Source: an uncultured Lachnospiraceae bacterium
GTDB lineage: Bacteria; Bacillota; Clostridia; Lachnospirales; Lachnospiraceae
DNA length: 64,000 nt
Assembly: GCA_900549995.1 (NCBI GenBank)
Contig: URQQ01000017.1
Coordinates: 7,492 to 71,491 of the forward strand
Direction: 5' to 3'
Below the pieces are notes generated by a model. It saw only the letters and a program-made list of their open reading frames with translations. It was not told where the DNA came from and searched no databases. This document shows, one piece after another, positions 1-8,746 of the stretch. Made by a program: the position numbers and the translations under genes. Positions within the stretch are counted from its first letter, which is position 1, and each line of letters opens with the position of its first letter.

Positions 1-2
1 AT

Positions 3-2045
3 GAAAAAGCGTTTGATTCTCCGCGGATTCTGTCGGAGTTTGCAGGCAGACATAAAGTGGACTGTATTCAGGGAACGCCGTCCCGTATCAGCCAGTACAT
101 GGAGGAACCTGAATTTACGAAATGCCTGAGAAATGTGAAAGTGATGCTGGTAGCAGGAGAAGCTTTGAACCATGCGTTAACTGATAAAATCAGAGAATAT
201 TCAGATACAATGATATTAAATGGCTATGGACCGACAGAGACAACACTGGCAGCTTCCTATCAGTATGTGACGGAAAAGAAAATTACAATCGGGAAGCCGG
301 TTGCCAATGCCAAAATGTATGTTGTGGACCCATGGATGAATCTGCAGCCACAGGGCTGCGTCGGAGAACTTTGTATCGGCGGCTGTAACGTTGGGATTGG
401 TTATATAAAACGGGAAGATCTGACCAGGGAAAAATTCGTGCCGAATCCATTTCATCCAGGCACTCTGTATCATTCCGGTGATCTTGCCAGACTGACGGGG
501 GACGGTGAAATTGACTTCCTCGGCAGAATTGACAGCCAGATTAAACTTCATGGCCTGAGAATCGAACTGGATGAAATTGAGAGCGTGATGTCGTCACATC
601 CATTGGTAACTGCGTGTGCGGTAAAAGTGGCCGGCACCGGGAAAAATGCGTATCTCTGTGGCTATTATATGGCGAAAGAACCTCTGCCGGTGCAGGTACT
701 GCGCGATTATATGGGAAAACATCTGACGTATTATATGCTTCCCACAGTGATGATGCAGCTGGATGTCATGCCGATTTCTACGGCAGGGAAAATCGACCGC
801 CAGAATCTTCCGGAGATAGAGGTCAGCGAAGAGATTGTGCCTTGTGAGACAGCGCTTCAGGAGGAAATTCTGGAAATTGTAAGTCAGGTACTTGGAACTC
901 AGAAGATTGGGATTACGACCGATTTCTTCCGTTTGGGAATGACTTCACTGCTTGCGGTCAAAATAAACACCGGTCTTTATGAGAAATTCGGTGTTGAACT
1001 GAGTTCCCGGGATATTCTGAAGAATCATACAGTGGTGCAGTTGGAAAGTCTGATTTTACAAAGGAGTGAAGCAGAAGCAAAAGAGACAGAGATCGAAAAA
1101 GCAGAGGAATATCCGCTGACGGAAAATCAGTTAGGGGTTTATGTGGAAACGATAAAGAATCCTCAGGATAAACGTTACCATATGCCGGGGCTGTACCGGA
1201 TGGATGCGGATGTAGACCGCCAGAAACTTGTTCTTGCATGTAAAAAGGCAGTTGCGGCCCACTCCTATATGAATACCTGTGTAAAGGAGACAGATCATGG
1301 GCCGGTGTTCGTAAGAAATGATGAATTCATCCCGGAAATAAAAGTACAATATTCAGAACACCCGGATAAGGAGTATACCTTACAGTCTTTTGAATTGACA
1401 AAGGCGCCTTTATATGAGTTTGCCATCTTTTATAATGAGGAGATGACCTGTCTGTATTTTGACATTCACCATATCATTTTTGATGGAGAATCTCTGAGCA
1501 TTTTTATGGCAGATATTAAAAGGGCATATGAAAATGAAAGTGTAACAAAGGAAGAATATACTGCATTTGATCATGTGATACTGGAACAAAAAAAGAAAGA
1601 ATTAAAAGCAGATGAGGATCGGGCATACTTTTTGAAGATGTTTTCTGGAGCAGAAAAGGTGAGCAGTGTTCATCAGGATCAAAGGAAAGAATACTGTCCA
1701 CTGAAAAGAGTGGAAGGAAAAATTTCGGATTCCTGTCAGAAACGTCTGAAAGAATATGCTGTAAATACCGGTGTTACGGCCTCCTCTATCTATCTGGCCG
1801 CATTTGCGCTGGTGATTTCCAGACTGACAAGAAAAGATGATGTCATATTTGCCGCGGTGGAAGATGGGAGAGCGGATCAGAGGTTCAAAAACAGTGTAGG
1901 GATGTTTGTACGGACACTGCCTCTTTGTATTCAGATAGAAGATACAAAGAGGCTCATTATGTACAGGACGTGCAGAAACTGTTTTATGAGGCAGTGCGGC
2001 ATGATTCCTATTCCTACGCGAGATTTTCCTCAGAGACAGGATTAG
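3..2045 (+). CDS. Nonribosomal peptide synthetase, 5'-truncated part before a frameshift (A-PCP-C)
   Basis: The reading frame is open from the first bases, so the gene begins upstream of the window. Visible parts are the second half of an adenylation domain (NGYGPTE near base 219, then the GELCIGG and YHSGDLAR core motifs), a carrier domain with the phosphopantetheine serine in FFRLGMTSL near base 925 (GMTS instead of the usual GGDS/GGHS), and a condensation domain with intact HHIIFDG near base 1464. The frame loses homology after LPLCIQIEDTK near base 1951 and ends in a nonsense tail, while condensation-domain sequence resumes one frame over. That is what a one-base deletion would produce. 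It is a cytosolic megasynthase activating and condensing amino acids. The substrate of this module cannot be read because the front of the A domain is missing. Confidence 0.9.
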   Translation, partial: EKAFDSPRILSEFAGRHKVDCIQGTPSRISQYMEEPEFTKCLRNVKVMLVAGEALNHALTDKIREYSDTMILNGYGPTETTLAASYQYVTEKKITIGKPVANAKMYVVDPWMNLQPQGCVGELCIGGCNVGIGYIKREDLTREKFVPNPFHPGTLYHSGDLARLTGDGEIDFLGRIDSQIKLHGLRIELDEIESVMSSHPLVTACAVKVAGTGKNAYLCGYYMAKEPLPVQVLRDYMGKHLTYYMLPTVMMQLDVMPISTAGKIDRQNLPEIEVSEEIVPCETALQEEILEIVSQVLGTQKIGITTDFFRLGMTSLLAVKINTGLYEKFGVELSSRDILKNHTVVQLESLILQRSEAEAKETEIEKAEEYPLTENQLGVYVETIKNPQDKRYHMPGLYRMDADVDRQKLVLACKKAVAAHSYMNTCVKETDHGPVFVRNDEFIPEIKVQYSEHPDKEYTLQSFELTKAPLYEFAIFYNEEMTCLYFDIHHIIFDGESLSIFMADIKRAYENESVTKEEYTAFDHVILEQKKKELKADEDRAYFLKMFSGAEKVSSVHQDQRKEYCPLKRVEGKISDSCQKRLKEYAVNTGVTASSIYLAAFALVISRLTRKDDVIFAAVEDGRADQRFKNSVGMFVRTLPLCIQIEDTKRLIMYRTCRNCFMRQCGMIPIPTRDFPQRQD

Positions 2046-5000
2046 TACCGGAAATTTTATATGTATATCAAAACCGAGATAATGTAGAGGGCACGATGGG
2101 AAGTTCGAGTGTCGAAAGCGTTGAAATGCAGGTGGAAGATCAGATGTCCGCAAAGTTTCCAATTACATTAAATGTGAAAGAGCCGGAACTGATTTTGGAA
2201 TATGATTCTGGAAAATATGCGGAAGAAACGATAAGACAGTTGTATATGGCGCTTGAGACAGTGGTGGAAAAACTGGCAGCAGATGGGACGAAAGAGATCT
2301 TTCAACTGTCAATTATGAATGAAGAGCAGCTGCAGCAGATTCAGGAATTTAACCAGACGAAAACGGAGTTTCCGCAGGAAGACACCATCGTTTCCCTGTT
2401 TGAAAAACAGGTTGAAAAAACACCGGAACAGATTGCGCTGATAAGTTCTGATCAAAGCCTGACTTACAGAGAACTGAATAAAAGAGCGAATCGGATTGCA
2501 CATGGCCTTCGGAAAATGCAGGTTGGTTTGGAAGATATTGTGGCAGTGAAGATGAAACGAAGTACGGATGTGCTGGCAGCATTTCTGGGAATTATGAAAG
2601 CAGGCGCGGCTTACCTTCCGATAGATGGCAATTATCCGCAGCAAAGAATTGATTATATTATGGAAGACAGTCAGGCAATGCTGATGCTGGACGATGAAAA
2701 TGTGAAGGCTCTGCTGGAATGCAGCGAAGAAGAAAATCTGAATATACCACTGAACGGCAGAAATTTGTGTTATGTGATTTATACTTCTGGTTCTACAGGA
2801 AAACCGAAAGGGGTGCTGGCGGAGCATAGGGGTGTCATGGATTATGCACTGCCGCTGTCGTACAACCTTCATGCAAGAACGATTGCTAAGCGCTGCCATG
2901 CGTCACTGGCGATTGGAAGCCTGGCATTTGATATTGCGGTAGCTGAGATTTATCCATTTCTCTTTTCCGGGAAAACAGTGATTCTGGCAGATGACAGGCA
3001 GAGTAACGATGTGGTTGAATTAGAGCGTCTGATCACCAGATATCATGCAGATGCACTGTTATGTACGCCATCCAGATTACTTCAGTATCTGGAGTACGAA
3101 CCGTTTGCCAATGCAGTCAAAGGATTTGCAAGTATTACGGCAGCCGGTGAGGCTGTCCCGAAGGTATGGATGGAAAAATTAAAGAAACTGACTCATGCGA
3201 AACTGTATAACGGTTATGGACCTACAGAAACGACGGCGGGCTCTGTATTTTTGGAAATGAACGGAGATTATGTCAACATTGGAAGGCCATTGTCTAATGA
3301 GCAGGTGTACATTGTGGATCATCACAGAAATATGCTGCCTGCCGGCATTGCAGGAGAACTGTGTATTGCCGGTTATGGTGTGGCCAGGGGGTATTTGAAC
3401 CGGCCCCAGTTGACAAAGGAACGGTTTGTTCTGACGCCATACGCTCAGGGCAGAATGTACTGTACTGGTGATATGGCCAAATGGAATGAGCAGGGAGAAA
3501 TTGAGTTTATAGGGAGGATTGATAATCAGATTAAATATCATGGCTACCGCATTGAACTTGGAGAGATTGAAAAGGTGATGAATGACTATCCTGAGATTGA
3601 AAACAGTGCAGTAGTACTGCGTAATGTCAAAGGCAGCCAGTATATGTTTGCCTATTATACAGCAAAACAGCCGCTTAATCATACAGAACTCCGCAATTTC
3701 ATGGCGTCTGTGCTGCCGGCATATATGGTACCTTCTGCGTTTATGCAGATCGATGAGATGCCTCTGAACCTGAATGCAAAAATAGATAAAGAAGCACTGC
3801 CGGATATTGATTTTAAAGGAATGGAACATTATGTGGCTCCGGCCAACGAGAAAGAGTCTGCCCTGTGTGAAGTTTTTGCAAAAATTTTGGGGCTGGACAG
3901 AGTCAGTGCAGATGCCAGCTTTTTTGAACTTGGCGGTGATTCTATTAAGGGAATCCAGGTGGCATCCGGGGTGCTGGAATATGGATATCGGATGCAGATG
4001 CGCCAGCTGTTTCAGACTCCCAGCGCGCGAGAGATGGCTCCATACCTGACCAGGGCAGGAATTGTAGAAGAAGACAGCGTATCAGGAGAAGCACCTCTGA
4101 GCGGAATCCAGACCTATTTCTTTGAATTGGATTTTGAGAATAAACAACATTGGAATCAGTCAGTGCTTTTGGAAGCAAAAGGAAGTTTGGACTACGCAGT
4201 GATGGAACATGCACTTCAGGAACTTTGTGAATATCATGATGAACTTCGTGCCAGATTTTATCAGGAAGATGGGAAATGGATACAGGAGATTCAAAAAGCA
4301 GGGAAAGGATCGTTTTACCGGTTGACAGAAGCAGATGAGAAAGACGCCAAAATGCAGATGGAAGCAGCGTCTGTGAGCCATTTACTGGACCGTGAAAAAT
4401 TACATGCAGTGATTCTGAGGGGAACCGGGAGGGATAAGCTGTTCCTTTCGATCCATCATCTGGTCGTAGATACGGTTTCATGGAGAATACTGCTGGCAGA
4501 TCTGCAGAAGCTTTATCTTGCGGGGCGCAATGCAGGACAGGAAATACTTCCTGCCAAAACGACTTCTTACTTCACGTATACAAAGGCATTGCAAAGTTAT
4601 GTAAAAAGTGATGCCATATGGGCCGAAAGTGAATACTGGAGACGTGTAATGCAGGAAGAATATACCAGTCTTCCGACGGATGGCCATCTGAATGGAACAC
4701 GCAGACTGAAGAACCAGCAAAGAGTGTCTTTGGACTTTGACAGAGAACAGACGGACAGGATAAAGAACGCGGCGGCCAGTGGTTATGGAATCCAGATGAA
4801 TGAGCTTTTGCTGACAGCACTTATGAGTGTTTTGAAGCGGCAGTTTGGAGTTGAAAAAACTTCAATTCTCATGGAAGGCCATGGAAGAGAAAATTTTGAT
4901 GAAGCGATAGATATATCGAGAACTGTCGGATGGTTTACTGATTTTTATCCAGTGATTCTTACTGGCAGAGAAACCACAGAAGAGACACTCTATTCCATAA

Positions 5001-6682
5001 AAGAACAGCTTTGCCAGATACCGTCGAATGGGTTTTCCTATGTTGTGCTGAAATATTTTACAGAGCAGGAGTTTCACATTCTTCCGCAGATACAGATGAA
5101 TTATCTGGGAGAGTTTGATCATAACGCAGGGCAGGAAGAAGAATTCTTTACCAGTCAGTCGATCGAAAATACATATGATATGGATGAAAATAGTCCATGT
5201 ATGACAAAACTTGCCATTACGGGTTCGATTTTACAGAACTGTCTCTCACTCAGTGTAGAGTACGATCAGATGGAATATCATCAGGAGACGATGGAGCGGT
5301 TTATGCAGCTTTACGGACAGGCATTATCTGAAACAGCAGACTTTGTTTTGGAAAAGAATGAAAAGGTATTTACACCGTCTGACTTTGGCTGTGCAGGAAT
5401 GGACCGGAAGGATTTTCAAAGGATTTGCACACTGGCCGGGAAAGAAAAAGAGATTGAGGTGATTTATCCGGCATCTGAGATGCAGAAGGGAATGCTTTTA
5501 TTATCCCAGTTTTACCGTGAACAGTCGTACTATCATGAGCAGATGATGCTGGTGCTGCCTTTCCAGGTGAAGGAAGATGAGTTCAAACTGCGGTTAGAGG
5601 AGATTTCCCAGAATTATCAGGTACTGCGTTCCATCTTTGCCCATCAGAATATGCGGCAAGTGTATCAGATTGTATTAAAAAACAGTGGCATTGATTACAG
5701 ATATCAGGATATAAGAAATCTCGGCAAGGACTGGGAACCAGGAAAAGAACTCAGCCGAATACTCAGGACTTATCTGGAAGGATATATGAAAGCAGATCGT
5801 TTTCAGGGATTTGATGCTGAAAAAGAAGTGATGTTCCGATGCAGGCTTTTCAGACTGACAAATGAAGCATATGCCGTTTTATTCTCATTCTCGCATGTCA
5901 TCCTGGACAAATGGAGTATGGATATTCTCTTAAATCAAATCTTTGGGAATGAAAAAGAGAAAATAAGAGATTGTTACGGTGATTATGTGCATTGGTTAAA
6001 AGTACAAAACCGGACAAAAGCAACAGAATTCTGGAAAAAACAAATGTCTGGGGCGTTAGATACCAGATTTCCGATGAATGGGCCTTTAAGTGGAAAAGCA
6101 GATTATCAAAGCCGCACATGGACGCTCGGCGGGGAGACAGCGGAAAATATAAGACAGCTGTGCCTGGCCAGAAATGTAACAGCCAGCACTGTAATGCAGT
6201 GCGCATGGGGAAAAACATTGATGAAGGTACTGGAGACTGACGACGTAAGTTTTGGTTACACCTTCTCTGGAAGACCCGGGGAAATCCCGCATGTGGACGA
6301 AATGGTTGGGATGTTTATCAGAACACTGCCAGTGCGGATGAAGAAATCAGCAACCTTGGAAGAAATGCAGCAGATGAACCTGGAAATCGAGCATTACAAC
6401 TACCTGTCTTCTTCGGAAATACAGCGGACAGCGCATTTAAAACATCCTGCATTCCGGTACTTTATGACGTTTCAGAATACACCAGGGTCAGGGGACAACA
6501 ACGGAATTTATGAACTCTTTAATTATAACCGGAGTATGAATGACTTTAATATTTTCATTCAGATGGACAGAAAAATTGAAGTTTTGTTTGCGTATGACAG
6601 AGATAAATTCAGTGATACATGGATATTAACACTTTCAGATGTATTGCTGCAGATGATTGAGCAAGCAGATAAATACTTATAG
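1925..6682 (+). CDS. Nonribosomal peptide synthetase, part after the frameshift (end of C, A-PCP-E-C)
   Basis: This is the same synthetase continued in the next frame; the apparent TTG start at 1925 is an artefact of the frame overlap and true homology begins near base 1951. Order: tail of the first condensation domain; adenylation domain with YTSGSTGKPKG (near base 2781) and NGYGPTE (near 3210); carrier domain FFELGGDS; an epimerization domain recognised by HHLVVDTVSW, the GHGRE region and SRTVGWFTDFYPV; then a last condensation-type domain starting at YPASEMQKGM. By eye against GrsA the pocket residues read about D-I-A-L-T-A-G-A-G, which I cannot assign to an amino acid. The E domain implies that a D-residue is made. 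The final C domain has SHVILDK where HHxxxDG is expected, and no thioesterase or reductase follows. The stop lies 17 bases before the ligase gene, so the two are co-transcribed. Confidence 0.9.
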   Translation: MYSDRRYKEAHYVQDVQKLFYEAVRHDSYSYARFSSETGLVPEILYVYQNRDNVEGTMGSSSVESVEMQVEDQMSAKFPITLNVKEPELILEYDSGKYAEETIRQLYMALETVVEKLAADGTKEIFQLSIMNEEQLQQIQEFNQTKTEFPQEDTIVSLFEKQVEKTPEQIALISSDQSLTYRELNKRANRIAHGLRKMQVGLEDIVAVKMKRSTDVLAAFLGIMKAGAAYLPIDGNYPQQRIDYIMEDSQAMLMLDDENVKALLECSEEENLNIPLNGRNLCYVIYTSGSTGKPKGVLAEHRGVMDYALPLSYNLHARTIAKRCHASLAIGSLAFDIAVAEIYPFLFSGKTVILADDRQSNDVVELERLITRYHADALLCTPSRLLQYLEYEPFANAVKGFASITAAGEAVPKVWMEKLKKLTHAKLYNGYGPTETTAGSVFLEMNGDYVNIGRPLSNEQVYIVDHHRNMLPAGIAGELCIAGYGVARGYLNRPQLTKERFVLTPYAQGRMYCTGDMAKWNEQGEIEFIGRIDNQIKYHGYRIELGEIEKVMNDYPEIENSAVVLRNVKGSQYMFAYYTAKQPLNHTELRNFMASVLPAYMVPSAFMQIDEMPLNLNAKIDKEALPDIDFKGMEHYVAPANEKESALCEVFAKILGLDRVSADASFFELGGDSIKGIQVASGVLEYGYRMQMRQLFQTPSAREMAPYLTRAGIVEEDSVSGEAPLSGIQTYFFELDFENKQHWNQSVLLEAKGSLDYAVMEHALQELCEYHDELRARFYQEDGKWIQEIQKAGKGSFYRLTEADEKDAKMQMEAASVSHLLDREKLHAVILRGTGRDKLFLSIHHLVVDTVSWRILLADLQKLYLAGRNAGQEILPAKTTSYFTYTKALQSYVKSDAIWAESEYWRRVMQEEYTSLPTDGHLNGTRRLKNQQRVSLDFDREQTDRIKNAAASGYGIQMNELLLTALMSVLKRQFGVEKTSILMEGHGRENFDEAIDISRTVGWFTDFYPVILTGRETTEETLYSIKEQLCQIPSNGFSYVVLKYFTEQEFHILPQIQMNYLGEFDHNAGQEEEFFTSQSIENTYDMDENSPCMTKLAITGSILQNCLSLSVEYDQMEYHQETMERFMQLYGQALSETADFVLEKNEKVFTPSDFGCAGMDRKDFQRICTLAGKEKEIEVIYPASEMQKGMLLLSQFYREQSYYHEQMMLVLPFQVKEDEFKLRLEEISQNYQVLRSIFAHQNMRQVYQIVLKNSGIDYRYQDIRNLGKDWEPGKELSRILRTYLEGYMKADRFQGFDAEKEVMFRCRLFRLTNEAYAVLFSFSHVILDKWSMDILLNQIFGNEKEKIRDCYGDYVHWLKVQNRTKATEFWKKQMSGALDTRFPMNGPLSGKADYQSRTWTLGGETAENIRQLCLARNVTASTVMQCAWGKTLMKVLETDDVSFGYTFSGRPGEIPHVDEMVGMFIRTLPVRMKKSATLEEMQQMNLEIEHYNYLSSSEIQRTAHLKHPAFRYFMTFQNTPGSGDNNGIYELFNYNRSMNDFNIFIQMDRKIEVLFAYDRDKFSDTWILTLSDVLLQMIEQADKYL

Positions 6683-6699
6683 AAAGAAAGGAACACAGA

Positions 6700-8337
6700 A
6701 TGGACAATAAACAAATCCCGCTTTACGAGGTGACAGCTTATACGAATTTAAGACAGCTAATGGAAGACAGGGCGGTAAAACTGCCGGACAAACCAGTGTT
6801 TTCTTATATGGATTACCGGAAAGAGAAAAAGTACGATATCAGTTCGTCTCAATTCCTGAATGAGATGCAGCAGTATGGAACATGGCTGTTTGCACAGGGA
6901 TACCGGAAGACAAAAATTGCAATTCTTGGTGAAAATTCTTACCAGTGGCTGCTGTCTTTTCTTTCGGTGATCGGAGGAAATAATATAGCAGTGCCTCTGG
7001 ATAAAGAACTGTCGCCAAAGGCTATTATGGAATTGCTTACAGACAGCGAGAGCAGGGTACTGATTTATTCGGATGCTTATATCGATGTAATACAGGAAAT
7101 CCAAAAAGAAATGAATATTGACTTCATCAATATGAACAGTATACCAGGGATTCTGAATCAGGGAATGGAAATGATTACAGAGGGAAACAGGGATTATATT
7201 GATCACGAGGTAGACGAGGACAATGTATCAATTATCGTATATACCTCAGGAACCACTGGGAAGAGCAAGGGAGTTATGCTGAGCCATAAGAACATCGCAA
7301 TTGACTGTTCCTCTGCAGCCAAAAACTGTGATTTTTCAGGAGACTCACTCCTGTTATTGCCGCTGCATCATACATATGGAATGGTAGCAGGAGTGTTTTT
7401 GACAATCATTTATGGAGGAACGGTATATATTAATTTAAGTCTTCGGTATCTGAAAGAGGATCTTAAACTGTCTAAATCCAGAGTGCTGTTTCTTGTGCCG
7501 CTGCTGGTTGAGACACTGTATAAGAATATATGGAAGGAGGCGGAAGAGTCTGATAAAGCAGAAGGGTTAAGAGCAATGATTGAGAAAAACAGGGCAGAAG
7601 GAATCACGGATCCGCTGATTAAGCGGAAAATGTTTGCCCCTGTTTTGGAAGCTTTGGGAGGAAAGACAGAATTGGTGATCAGCGGAGGTGCTTTGCTGAA
7701 TCCCAAATATATTGAAGGGTTCCGGGATTTCGGGATAGAACTCCTGAATGGATATGGGATTTCTGAGTGCTCTCCGATCATAGCGGTAAATCGGGATGTA
7801 TTTCATAAAGACGGAAGTATTGGTTATGTTGTAGATGCATGTGAGGTCCGGATCGACCAGCCAGATGAAAATGGAGAAGGCGAGATCTGTGCACGGGGGG
7901 ATATCGTTATGCAGGGTTACTATAAACGGGAGGACCTGACAAAAGAAGCAATAGTGGACGGCTGGTTTCATACAGGAGATATCGGACATCTGGATGAAGA
8001 TAACTTTTTGTATATCACCGGACGAAAGAAAAATCTGATTATCCTGAACAATGGTGAGAATGTATCACCAGAAGAACTGGAAAATGAACTGCAGAATATT
8101 TTACTTATAAAAGAGGTCATTGTATATGCAGAAGATGGGATGATCTGTGCAGAAGTGTTTCCGGATCAGGATTATATTGAGCGGTATGACATCAGCGATC
8201 CGCAGAAACAGATTCGGTCTGAGGTGGCTGACAGGAATCGTTCGCTGCCGATATATAAACAGATTAAGAAAGTGATTTTCCGGGATAGCGCATTTGACAA
8301 AACGACAACAAAGAAAATCATCCGACACCATATGTAA
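6700..8337 (+). CDS. AMP-forming acyl-CoA/fatty-acid ligase of the NRPS locus
   Basis: A 545-residue member of the adenylate-forming (ANL) family, of the usual length for long-chain acyl-CoA synthetases. The phosphate-binding loop YTSGTTGKSKG is at residues 181-191. NGYGISE, the HTGDIG motif with its ATP-ribose aspartate and the GRKKN hinge follow in order. The C-terminal catalytic lysine region is TTTKK. The start has a good ribosome site (AGAAAGGA). It follows the synthetase by 17 bases and probably shares its transcript. By analogy with lipopeptide loci it may activate a fatty acid for N-acylation of the peptide, or supply an acyl-CoA. No carrier protein is fused to it, and the substrate is not visible. 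Confidence 0.85.
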   Translation: MDNKQIPLYEVTAYTNLRQLMEDRAVKLPDKPVFSYMDYRKEKKYDISSSQFLNEMQQYGTWLFAQGYRKTKIAILGENSYQWLLSFLSVIGGNNIAVPLDKELSPKAIMELLTDSESRVLIYSDAYIDVIQEIQKEMNIDFINMNSIPGILNQGMEMITEGNRDYIDHEVDEDNVSIIVYTSGTTGKSKGVMLSHKNIAIDCSSAAKNCDFSGDSLLLLPLHHTYGMVAGVFLTIIYGGTVYINLSLRYLKEDLKLSKSRVLFLVPLLVETLYKNIWKEAEESDKAEGLRAMIEKNRAEGITDPLIKRKMFAPVLEALGGKTELVISGGALLNPKYIEGFRDFGIELLNGYGISECSPIIAVNRDVFHKDGSIGYVVDACEVRIDQPDENGEGEICARGDIVMQGYYKREDLTKEAIVDGWFHTGDIGHLDEDNFLYITGRKKNLIILNNGENVSPEELENELQNILLIKEVIVYAEDGMICAEVFPDQDYIERYDISDPQKQIRSEVADRNRSLPIYKQIKKVIFRDSAFDKTTTKKIIRHHM

Positions 8338-8418
8338 AAACAGAGCCGGAACCATGAGATTATGGGTAAGTAACAACGTAGGTTTTAAATATTTAGTATA
8401 AATCAGGAGGAAGAAACT

Positions 8419-8715
8419 ATGACAATCAACAAAACCGCAGAGGGAAAAAAACTGACATTGACATTGGAGGGCAGACTGGATACGAACACTGCACCACAGC
8501 TTGAGGAAGTGATAAAAAGTGATCTGGCAGGAGTAGAGGAGCTGGCTTTTGATTTTAAAACTCTTGATTACCTGTCTTCGGCAGGTCTTCGTGTGATTCT
8601 GGCAGCGCAGAAGCAGATGAACAGGCAGGGGGCAATGGTAATCAGGAACGTAAATGAAACCATTATGGAAGTATTTGAAGTCACAGGATTTGTAGATATT
8701 CTTACCATTGAATAG
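8419..8715 (+). CDS. STAS-domain anti-sigma factor antagonist (RsbV/SpoIIAA-like)
   Basis: A 98-residue single STAS domain. The conserved loop DYLSSAGLRVIL carries the candidate phosphorylatable serine at Ser54, aligned with Ser56 of RsbV-type proteins. In known partner switches the unphosphorylated antagonist binds the anti-sigma kinase, and a PP2C phosphatase reactivates the phosphorylated form. Both partners are encoded downstream (12206 and 14283), so this is the first gene of a complete switch. The ATG at 8419 has a strong AGGAGG site at 8405-8410. No sigma factor gene lies nearby, so the target of the switch is unknown. Confidence 0.9.
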   Translation: MTINKTAEGKKLTLTLEGRLDTNTAPQLEEVIKSDLAGVEELAFDFKTLDYLSSAGLRVILAAQKQMNRQGAMVIRNVNETIMEVFEVTGFVDILTIE

Positions 8716-8746
8716 AACTACTGCTGACATCTGGGAGGAAGACAAC

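Noticed and set aside
1925..2045. Programmed ribosomal frameshift joining the two NRPS parts
   Set aside because: No X-XXY-YYZ slippery site and no obvious stimulatory hairpin; a simple one-base deletion explains the pattern.
1602..2162. Minus-strand open frame across the NRPS frameshift
   Set aside because: Low-complexity shadow of the condensation-domain coding sequence; no start signal and no family resemblance.
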